Assembly: GCF_000247815.1 (NCBI RefSeq)
Contig: NC_021671.1
Coordinates: 27,251,162 to 27,315,161 of the forward strand
Length of the DNA stretch: 64,000 nt
Source of the DNA: Ficedula albicollis
Taxonomy: Eukaryota; Chordata; Aves; Passeriformes; Muscicapidae
Direction: 5' to 3'
Of the stretch, positions 47,063 to 59,000 are shown in pieces. The notes beneath the pieces are model-generated. The model was not told where the DNA came from, did no database searches, and saw only the letters and a list, made by a program, of their open reading frames with translations. How positions within the stretch are numbered: the stretch's first letter is position 1; each line of letters opens with the position of its first letter. Position numbers and translations under genes: made by a program.

Positions 47063-50000
47063 CTAAGGGGAAAGAAAAACCCAAGAGACAGCTAAGAAAA
47101 CATCCCTGGCGTATTTTGCACGGGAAGATCAGACGCACACACCTGGTACAAAAGCAGAGAGAATCTGGGAAAATGCAAGCACAAGGGCTCATATCCAAGA
47201 GTTAACAAATCAGTTATGCTGGAGTCATTCTTTCGCTAAAAACCCAGAGCTTCATTTTTATTTTTCCAATGTCTGCCATGCATGGCAGTCTCCAGCACAA
47301 ACAGCTTGGTCTTTTAAAGTGTGCTCCCCGCTCCCTGTGCCCTGCTGGCACACTCCATCTGTCTGAAGGCTCCCAGGCTACAGAGCAGCTGCATCTGTGT
47401 GCCACTGCCTTGGGACAGCATTCAGGATCCAACCTGTGCCAACAGGAGACCTCACCTTGAGTCCGTGTTGCAGGTACAATGCCATCCCCCAGGAGGGCAG
47501 TCAGTGCTGTAGACCCAACTAGACTGAGCATTTGGAGCAATTTGAAGTGGGATTTGTACTTGGCATGTGGGAGGCGCACTTCTGCATCCCATCTTCCCAT
47601 TCAGCTCTCACCATGCCACTGCAAGAGCCCCACAGGACACAGGAAAGGCAAGGACTTTGGGAGGATGGGAAGACTCATTCCTAATCCTCAGTAAATATTA
47701 TCATGAACACACCCATAACTAAAGCACTCCATTACTTCTAAAAATGACCAAAGCTGGCCAGGGAAATTCTTTGTGGAAAATCCATAGTAGGGCTCAGCAT
47801 GAATACAGTCGAAGCAGGCAAAACCTACACTGCCAAGTTGTACCAATCTTGTAGAGCACATAAACCACAATTTATTTACAACCTACACTTAAAGACTTAG
47901 GCTCATTTTTCTGGGGAATAGTAGCTTTAGCATCAGATATAACAAATAAAAACAAAGCCAGAATAAATTACTTACAGAAGATAGCCTGTTTCCCCAAACA
48001 TCTTATCCACTGCCCACCCCAGAGAGCTTAAAATTAAGTGTTAGGCCCTTGATAGGAAACTTTCTGCAGGCTTTAATAGCAAAGACTTGCAAAGACTGTG
48101 GGTAAAAAATGGAATGCAGAAGGAATTCGATCTTTTTCCCCCTCAGACTACACCAAAAGATAGCTATAACTTTGGCTACTGGAGGAAGAAGACAACTTAC
48201 ATGAAATTACTCTTCTCCTTTGTCAGGGGAACATAAATGATCACAAAACCTTTGACTACTAAGGAACAGTGAACACAGGCTTATAAGTAGAGAAGGAAAA
48301 AACAAAAAGACCTAGCTCCATGAACTGCACACACATGAATACAGAAGTTATACCTACTCAATATGTGAAATTCATTTCTATACAAAGCTCAGCATATTTT
48401 AGAAAAAAGTAATTTAAGAGGCACCTGGTAAAAGTGAGTGAGTATTCGCAGCTGTGAGCACATTTTAGGTATTGAGTCTTGAAATTCTTTCATCCTCTTG
48501 TTCTCTTCTTCCTCTTCTGATGCAGTTACACCCCACTTGCCCTACACAGAAACCAAACAAGCTAAGAGGTGAAGCATCACATGACTCAAGTGGCTAACTC
48601 AGCCACCTTCTGCCCAGCTACATCAGGTTTATAAAAACCAACCATTGCTACAGAAAGACAAACACAGAGCCTCCCATATGGAAACTATCAGAACCCCCTT
48701 GGTGGTTGTACAGCACATGAAAGAATTAAGAGGTTTATTAGCAAGGCAAGTCTCACACCAACACTGCATGTCAGTCTCACAGCAGGGAGGCAGACATGGA
48801 GCCATAGCATTCTTTGCAAAAGGGTTCCATTTACTTCATTTAAAAGAGCCCTAAATTTCTGATCCTCTGAAGTCCACTAGAGAAATCAACTCGGATTTTG
48901 GGCAAGATAAATCAAAAACACCACTCAGCAATTTTGCTTGAAATCACTTGCTGATGACTTTTACATCTGCCCCAACTACATTCTTCATTTTTATTGTACC
49001 TCTACACGGTACCTAAAATCCTCAATTCATTTTCACATTCTAGAAACATGCTTATTGTACCTCAAGCTCACGTTGTTTTTTCCTCTCTTCAAATTGCAAC
49101 CTCAGCTGCAGCTCCTCCAGAGCAGCTCTGTACATTGCATCTTGGGCATTCTGGAGCTCAATGATCTGGTCAAAAACTGCTCGAAGCTGGTTGAGAAGTA
49201 CCTGTGAGACAGGCAACAAAATAATTAAACAACTGTACAGCACTAGAGTTTTTAAGTTATCACTCTTCCTCACACAAGAAACAAAGAGAAAAGTAAAAGA
49301 AAAGTAAAGTCTTTTTTACACAGCTGGAGAGACTGTTCTGCAAAGCCCTAAGTCTTCTGTTCCATGATCACACAGCTTCTTAGGACAAAAAGCACACAAA
49401 AGTGGCCCACACTACAGGAAGTTTTATTATCAACATGTGTCACTACATCTGGGCAGTAGGTACAGAACCTACCATTATAAAATCTTGCATCAGAGGAATA
49501 AAAGTGACTCTCCCCTTTGTTCCTACTGTCAAAGAAGGTCGTTCCTGACATATATACCAAGATCATAAAGATACAATTTCATGCAAAGAAGACTTACCCT
49601 GGAATCACTATCTAGCAAGCACCGAGCTATGATTGTGTCCAGAAAAACTTCATGAGCTGCAATAATGTGATCCAAGTCCTGTGCTTGTTGGACCTTGTTC
49701 CAGAGTTCATCCCATGAACATTCAAGCACCTGGAGCAATGATACAGGATTGGGCTGTTTCAACTTGCTAGATGACAAGCTCATTGAAATTTAAGACACAC
49801 AACACATACAGAATATTGCAAGTGCTTCATTTTCTAAGTAACTAATTGTTTGGTTAAAGTATACCTCAAATGTAATGTAATACTGCATTTGATGAATGAA
49901 ATGGACCATTTCTGATGCCAGAACATGACACTGATGCAGCACACCAGAAAGCTCTGTAAGAAATCCAAAGAGATGGCATGTTAAAGACTGCAAGGACGAG

Positions 50001-53000
50001 CACAGCCAACAAATCAGCTTGGTAATTTTTTTTTTTCTCCAGATTGAATACTTTATAACACAGCCACTAAACATAGATGGTAGCAGCAGTGACCTTCTGA
50101 GGCCAGGTGTCCTCTCCCACCCACCAAAAGTACTTAATTATGAAACAATAAATTTGCAAGTATTACTATGCCATACAGACATGTAACTCTCAATAGTTAT
50201 TTTTTACTGAAAGAAATGTAGATAGATTTTAAAAAAGTTCAAGAGTGAGCCAGTACAGATGTTCACAAATTTGGCTATATTCTCCAGCTGAGAAATAGGA
50301 TCAAAGAGTTCCCATCCATTAAACATACACCAGAGCCACTACATTTCAGAGTTTTCCTATTTCTTCTCAAACATCTTTCTCTTCTTATCCTCTTCTGTTC
50401 TTAGCTAAACAAAAGCAGAGGGAATAAGTGAAGGTAAAACTAGTAAATTCAGAACTGTGCATGTATGAGACTTAATAATTAACAGACAGCATAAGAAAGA
50501 GGGAGACACAGGGTACAAATAAGAAGGCATCAAGGAAAATTAATTAACAGACAGCATAAGAAAGAGGGAGACATGGGGTACAAATAAGAAGGCATCAAGG
50601 AAAATGAATATAAAGGGATGGAAGAACTGCAGTCTCACAACTGGGCCAGCATAAAGATACTTATGTTAGTGCAACTTTTCAAGACAGGGATCAAGAATTA
50701 AGTAAAACAACAGATAAGAAACTATTTACGATTGTGTTATTTTACCTTCATCATCATCACCATCACCTACCATTAAACAGCCAGTCAAGAGGAGCACCAA
50801 AATACAAAATTAATCTGAACATCATTCATCAGACACTTTTTTCCCTCTTAACACACAGTTTAAAATAAGATGCGGTGATCTATATCCATTTTACAAGCAT
50901 GTCATCCCTCTGGACACCTCTCACCTGGCATACTTTTCAGAAGCTTTGCATTGCACATGTGCCCTTTCCATATATCAGTAAGAATATACTCCATCCTCTT
51001 TGCTCTCCAAAGGAAATTAAACACTCTTAGATAGTGGCTCATGCACTCACGTGTAAATACCTACAACACAAAGAAAATATCAGTACAAATTAAGAGACAT
51101 ACCATATGTCCTGAAGTACCAAGAAGCTCTTCACAGTCTATCTTATCTGATCCATGCACTTTATTGAAAAATATTGTAAAAAGTTTCCTGGAAACCCCAG
51201 AGCTTTTGGAAAGATCCTCCCTTGAGGGCTGAACAGTTACTTAACATTCAAGTAGACAGAGGGCATTGCTGGAGGTGTAAGAAGGGGTGAACATAAAAAA
51301 GCCTAAGTCTCTTTTAAAGCTGAATATGGAAATTCCTTCTGCTGGTCAGACTCAGTTTGCCCTGCTTAAAAAGGAAGTTCTTTACAAGTTCTTTACAGAG
51401 GCTAAACACATTGTGATAAACAGTGCAACTACCTATCAAATGCTGTTTAGACAGCATAAATAAGCTCTCCACAAATACATTCTTCAGTTCCTTGCAAATT
51501 TTCCCAAATTAGTATCTACAGACTAGTAATTATCAAAGAATAGGAGCACTCAATTTATTAAGTACTTTCTAAAAACTGTGCTGGAACAAATGAATTACTG
51601 ATTTTTAGTACTGATTGTTTTAAATGTAGCCTTTCAGCACTCACAGTTAACTGGTAAGAATTGAGATTTTTGCTTAACTGTTGATACAGTGGGTACATCC
51701 TAGATAAAAAAAAAAAAAAATCTCTGATATCACACTCCAGAACAAAAAAAAAGGTTAGCTTAATAAAAAAACCACTTAACAATTTAATTCAGCACCCAAA
51801 ACACATTCAGAGCCAGCAGTATATGACATTACCGTTGCTATTGGCCCATCAACATGATAGTCCAAGCTGAAGACATCCCATCCAGTGTCCCCAGGAGATA
51901 CCTGTATTAAAAAGATGCTACTGTCAGTGTATAATCAGAGCATACTAAAGCTGAAGATGAGCATTACTTTCTTACTTTTTCATTCTGAAAGGCCTATGAG
52001 CAAGCAAGCATCCACACTAACAAGAGATACTGGAGTTTCTTGTTTAAAGTAGCAGATTAGACAAAAATTGATCAAACCCTTTGATACAAGGGTGAGACTG
52101 ATCTCACACAAACAGTGATGTTTGCAAGGGCAGTGTTTCTCCACTGAACCTAGTAAAGGAAAATAAAGGTAAGGAAAAATTTGTTTGGCATCTGAAATAG
52201 ACTTAATTCAGATACTATAGGTCTTCACTGAAGTCTCATCTCAGGGACTGAAGCTTTCAAATTAACTCAAGTTTCTTACCACAGGCCTTTTCCATGAAAT
52301 GTGCTATCATTGCTTCTCTTTTTTTAACTAGAGGCACAAAGGAGGCACACACCCCAATCTGCTCCTTCCTGCCCCAATTCTTCTTCTAAGAGCAACAGCA
52401 TTAAGAGTTGGTTGGAGAACCTCAAATCAGGGCCAACAGCATCAATTTCTATTAGGCCCCAAATACTCAACCTTGTATTGTCAATGGCTGTAAACCTCTA
52501 TCTTGAAACACAAATAGATAATAGACAGGGAAAGCAAAAAGAAGACAACTTCTTAAATGACCTTTGTGTTACTCAAAGTAAACTTCAGTGGACAGGAAGT
52601 GGGAAAATGTATTCAAATACAAAAATTTTGTTTCATATAGATGTCTGCATGTGTACACAGAGACAAAGGAATGTTTCAGGTCAGAGTCACCATGATGCAA
52701 CAGACCTCCAGAAGTCGAACATCCAATCGCTTGAGAATCTCCGGATTATCGAACTGGGCGTTCGTGGCTCTCACCGCCGTTTCCAGGATTCCAGTTAGAT
52801 TATGCTGATATAAGGTTGTAGCTGGTCGTGCAAGCTCTGGCCTGGTGGTTATGAAACAGTCATAGCACATTACTGAAACACTCTGCAGCAGCAATTCAGT
52901 AGTAACTGCAGCACACGGCAAAACCCTTTTCTAACCGACATTCAAAACTTCTCATATTACTCTTTCAGACTTAATCATGAAGAAAATCAGTGAGCAAAAT

Positions 53001-56000
53001 ATTTGCACAGAGTATGAGAGAACGTCTGTTCATATGCAGTTACACCCCTGAATATTAGTATGAGGAGTAACTTAATCCCCATTTAATGCCAGTAATTTGA
53101 AGTTACCAGGACTGCCAGTTTAGCTAGGCTGTAATTTGAATCGCATTCATATCTTAAATGAGGCAGATTACATCATTAGCACAACAAACCAATAATTTCA
53201 CTTCCGTTTTGAGAAACTTACTGATAGCCATCTCACAGGCTCAGAAGTGCTGTGCTCAGAAACCCACTCCCACTACGTAGCTTCAATTTTCCAAAGAGTT
53301 GCAACATGAAACTCTTGCACTACCTCTCTCTCCCCCAGGATCAGTACTGGAAAGCCTCTCATTCCTTCTGCCTCAAATGTCATAGTGACTCCACAAACCA
53401 ACCTCATTCTGCTTCACATTAAAAAGCGTGGTCATATACTGTTGATTTTGATTTAAAACAAATTAATCAAAGCTTTATTACAAAGCTTGCCTTCTAGATC
53501 AAAGAAAAGCTTTGCAAGCCAATGCTTCTGATTGAAGAAGTCTCATCAGCAGCACCAGCATGGGTGCACCTGGGTGCTTGAAACAGAAGCCAGTGAGGAG
53601 TCAATTAGATTTTTTAGAAATTGGACACAATGCTTTGGTCCAAGCACCTCCAAAATAGAGGCCTAATAATTCCAGACAAGCTAAGCAGTGGCATCGAGAG
53701 CAGAGGCCTAATAATTCCAGACAAGCTAAGCAGCGGCATCGAGAGCAGAAGGTTTCTGCTTAAACTTGCTGACAGGACCAAGAAAAGTGCCAATATCCTT
53801 GAGGCTGTCACAGGGCCAACATAAAGGTATCTGTATTAGTATGACTTTTCAAGACTTTGTCAAATGGCACTGTATGTATCTCTTATCAAAAAGGAAGAAA
53901 AAATTTTGAGCCCCAGGGTCAAAGAAATTAAACCCAAAATAGAATTTAAAAGTTATTACTCAAAGATTTAGTTGAACAAGGTACTTAGAAGGTTCTCTTC
54001 AAAAAGCAAAACAGTTTCTGTGCTGATCATGCACAGAACCATCAGAAATTCAACATAATTACCCTTCCTATAGTCTTACTTGAGCAAGTCCATTAAATGC
54101 CTGATGAAGTCTCCTTGACCAAGTAGTAAGTAACGTCTCATGGCCTGCATGTGTTCCAGCAAATTGTACTTCTTATTGAGAACATCCAGCAGGTATTTGC
54201 TGGTTTCAAAATAAGCTGCATCAATTTTCTCTTGAAATGCATTTTCCAGATCTGTGAACAAATCAGCAGCTAAAAGAAAATAAAAATTAAAATTAAATTA
54301 GTTGTTTTCAAAAACTGAGGCAAACAAGCTTTGGAGTTGAAACACAAAAGCAGAAAAACTGCCATTTCTTCTGATCCACTGTGTTATACATTTGCCATAG
54401 CCAAAGCAAGTCTAAAGCAGCCTACACTTCAACAATAATACTTTTACTCTGTGCCCAGATCGTACTTTCCAGTAGAAGCTCATGTTATGTCACTTTTACA
54501 TAAAAAAGGTTGGGGGTTTTTAAGCTTGCTGAAATACTGCAGATTACTAATCAAATACTTTATGGAGATCTAAAAGTAGAGAATTAGGAAAAGCCTTTGT
54601 TGGGCATAATCTAAATCAGAAGGCACTTCTAAGGATGCAGAGTAAAACAAATCAAATAATCTGAATGTTAAAATGCTCAACAGACCAGAGTTTCCATAGC
54701 TGAAAGAATGAGAGAAAAGGGAATATGCTTGAGCTACCTGGGAGACAGCCAGCAACCTGATATTTTCTCTCCATCTTTCATGCATGGCAATTTGGGGATA
54801 GAAAGCAGGAAGCAGTAGAAAGTAGCAGGAAGCTTATGTCACTGTTTTCTACAACTACAAGCTCATTGAGAAAGGGACTCCAGTAAAACTGTTATGAGAT
54901 AGCAAGAACTGGCCTCTGTAGGCAACATGGAGCAATACTCCCAATACTGGATTGCCACCTATCATAAGATTCAGACTTTCTTCAGCATTGAAGGATATAC
55001 TCCCACTTTAACTACTCAATTAATAAAAGCTTATGAACTGAAGAAATAAGCAGTGGCTCTAATAAAGAAGTCACTCCCTAAGAAGAGAAGCCTAAATGTC
55101 TGGTTCACTGACATTCCTGGGGGTTTCCAAACTATCATTCAGCAATCATTGTACCTCTCCATAAGACACAAAAAGTGCAAGAGATGTCAGAGATTACACT
55201 TCTATAATACATTGCTGTGCCTAAAGTCCCTAGAATAGAGAAATACTACTTAGTCAAACCTAGGGATGTGAGAATTAATACAGCCTGCAGTAAGTGCAAG
55301 TGTCTTTCCTCAAGATGCTGCAGGCCTTACAGGCAAAACAAGAGAGGGAACAAGCCAATCCAGAAAGAGTTAGTAGCTAATCTCTTCAGCCCCTGGATAC
55401 AGAGGCTGGGCCTAGCACTGGCTCAAGGCACAAGCAAAGCCAGCAGGCAACTCCCTGGCTTGTCTATGGCCAGCTGGTCCTGTCTCCACTCAGGCAGGGG
55501 TGAGCATGTCTAAGCAGGAGCTTTGAGATACACAGACCAGTTTCAACTTCTTACTGTTTCAAGCAGAAAAAGCAGCCTTTCCCCTGTGCATAGTACTGAT
55601 CCTCTTGCCTTGCAGGAAGTGACCTGGCCACAGCCCTTCACCTTAGACTGGAAAGCCAGTTTCTACATATGTAGCTGTAATGCACCACTTCTGCGTACTC
55701 ACACAGCCCCCAGCCTGGTCCAGAAGTCCCCAAATTAAAGACAGCTACATATTGGAGCTGAGGTCACTTCATTGGCCTTTTTTACTGTTATTCTCTCCCA
55801 GATGCTACAATTCCCTGCCAGGTCATTGGCCTTTTTTACTGTTATTCTCTCCCAAATGCTACAATTCCCTGCCACACAAGATGACAAACTTCTACACAGT
55901 TATGTCAGACTTCTTAACAGTTTCCACACAAGTTTTCCACACAGTGATTACTTCAGCATCAAGAGGTCACTTCATTGGCCTTTTTTACTGTTATTCTCTC

Positions 56001-59000
56001 CCAAATGCTACAATTCCCTGCCACACAAGATGACAAACTTCTACACAGTTATGTCAGACTTCTTAACAGTTTCCACACAAGGGAACGGGGGAAACGTGAC
56101 AGTTAAGGTTCCAAAGCAAATGAAACAAATAAATAATACAGCCATACCCATGAAATGTTCAGATTTAAAACAAGAAAAGGCATCCATAATTCAGGCTGGC
56201 ATCCTAGCTTTCCATGATCTTAATAAGTAATTACCTAAAGGAACCTTCAGGATATTGTCAGATGGCACAGACAAGCACAAATAGATGCATTTCCAACATC
56301 CCTGACATAGAAGGCTCTTTCAGGATTAAACGGGTAAAATGCCCTAAACACAAATGCAGTTTCATGCAGAACTAAAGCAAAGCAATAACATGAGATATTT
56401 AGGCTGCCAACAGTAAGCTCAGCAGGCCTTCAGCACACTGCAGATAGAGTAACATTTCTAAAACTACGCTTCTGTCTCAAACAGTTATTCTCAGCACTTA
56501 AGATAATGTAGGTGCTTTGAAGCTTTCATCCCTTACATAATAGGAAACCTGTATTTGTACAGATCTTTCATTCAAGCAAGGAGAAAGAGAAAAACAAGTG
56601 CAAATTCAAAGAAATATTGGAAAAGCATGGCCATAAATGCTGTATAATGTGGTGAAAGTAGTGAAGCCAGTGAACATTTTTTTCCTTTTTTCCAGGAGTT
56701 GCTGGTAAGATGATTGTTCAAATGCATTTACAGCCCTTATTCATTTAACCCTGACCCCTTTCTGCTTCAGGCTTATCTTTGACTAAGCAAGCAATGAATG
56801 TGGTACAAAAACCACATTATTAGAAGACATATTCTTCCAGATATGAATGGGATTTTATTACTAGAACATTTTCATGGAGGTACTCATGCCAGAAGTCCAT
56901 TCTGTGAAGAGTTAATATTAAAACTCATCCAAGGTTACCTGGAGGTGAAAAAAAATCCCAACAAATCCAAACCAAACAACGCCACATACACAAGCTTTAA
57001 AGTTATATATAAATATTATGTTATAAAGTGTTAAGAAGTATTCTTCAAAAATAAGAATTTGACAGAAAAATATCTAGATGATTAGCATCAGAAAATTTAT
57101 CCCAGTGAGCTGCATCTCAACATTTAGACTATCTTTGATATATTACACAAATTATCAAGAGAAGTTACAGTAGCAAAATATAACTTCCACTAGAAGGCAG
57201 CCATCTGTCCCTTCTCTGAGATGTAGCAGCATCTACACATTCTTTGTTTAGTATTTAGACATAAAGTCTCCTTGGTTTAGATGTTTACTATTTGCTATCT
57301 TTCATCATAACAATGTTGATTTCATTGCAACAAATATGTTGCCAAAATATAACCACAAATGGTATATAAGTTGTCATTCATAAAAAGTGAGATCTATTCT
57401 AAATACAACAAAATAACCTGAAGGAATCCTAATAGTTAAGTTTTGGTTCCATGTTCACCATCCCCAATTTTAAGGAATCTTCAGAAAGAATTTTACTAAC
57501 CTTCCACATACTGATTTCGGACATGTTGGTATCTTGCATTTACAGAAAGGCTTCTTTTCTGTTTTTATTGCTTATTCTCTAATTACAACTAACTGGATAT
57601 TTTTATTTTTCAACCACAAAATTAATGCAGTATTATGGAATTGTATGATGGAGTATATTTGACTAGAAGTCAAACATACTAAATTCTTATTGCAGCGCTT
57701 GAGAATATCCCTGCTACCACCCCAGCTGAGGCAGCTGAAGGCAGACTGTTTTATGGTTTCATCCACAAACTGAGAACATTAACAATCATCCAGCAAGCTA
57801 TCAAATTAAGAAAATTATACACATGCATCAATATACATATTTTGTAAAAAAAAAGTTAATATATAGATAATTAAATTATCTATATTTTAAGGCAGATGGC
57901 ATTTTTGTACTCCCTGCCACTCCTCCATCCATGAAATCAGTTTACAGCCTAAACCACATATAATATGGGAGAGGTCAGTTCAAAGGGGAGATACAGAATA
58001 ATATTAATACTGTACCATCTTTTGAAGACTCTGCAGGTTTTGCAACAGCAATCATCTTTGTGGACGGAGTTTGATCATGACAAACCTGATGCAAGAAGTT
58101 TATGGATTTTCCTATTAAAAGGACCTGAACAAAATAGGATTTCTTAAAAAGTGATTTGCTTATAAGAAAAAAAAAAAACAAAACAAACAAAGAAGCCATC
58201 CACAACCACCAGGACAACAAGATATTTTGTAATTTTTCTGTGCTCTTAGTTTCACAATCCCAACCATAGCAAACCAGAATGGCAATGCTAACATGAAAAG
58301 GTTTTAAACACCAACTTCTTCTCCCCCTACTTCAGATCTCCTCAAAGTTTAACAGTTAAAAAATGGAAAGGAGAAACAGTCCTATAGCCTTCCTCAGCAA
58401 ACAATTCTAAAATTCCTAAGACGATTATTTTTTGTTAAATTTGGCCTCTTTTTTTTCAATAGAACTCTAAGCAGCAGCACTGGGCAAACAAATCATCAGA
58501 AGATGAACTTTTAGATTCATACCTTTTTTGATTGCTCCATTGTAATAAAAGATGGGATCATTGATTTCCTCAAAGTGTATTTGTCATGCCACAACCGATC
58601 AGTTTTAACTGTAGGATCTGAAGCTACAAAAAACTGAGGATCGAAATAAATATTAAAAGCAAAAGATTAATGTAAACTCTAACTTATAGTTTCATCTTTA
58701 ACAGATGCAGAGGGGGGGAAAAAAAATTACAAGAAAACCAAAAAGCCAAAAATATTTTGTAACTGATATGGTGATCAAATGCTATAGTCTCTCAACTCCA
58801 CAAAAGAGAATCCTCTCATTTGTAAAAATCTAAAACTACTTTATTAGTTTTGTTGAAGTGAAGTTTGGATGGATGATGTCCTCATCCTGTCAAACAATAC
58901 ACCCATTTTCTGGACACAAAGTTTTTTCACTGCCTCCAAATACCATTTTCCCCAAGAATGGCCAATTGTCTTTGTTCAAAACTCTCTATCATATATGAAA

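Noticed and set aside
54570..54785. Minus-strand 71-codon frame in the intron between the TUBGCP3 exons at 54,269 and 58,016, considered as an alternative exon
   Set aside because: It does not match GCP3, and the neighbouring exons already join in phase without it.
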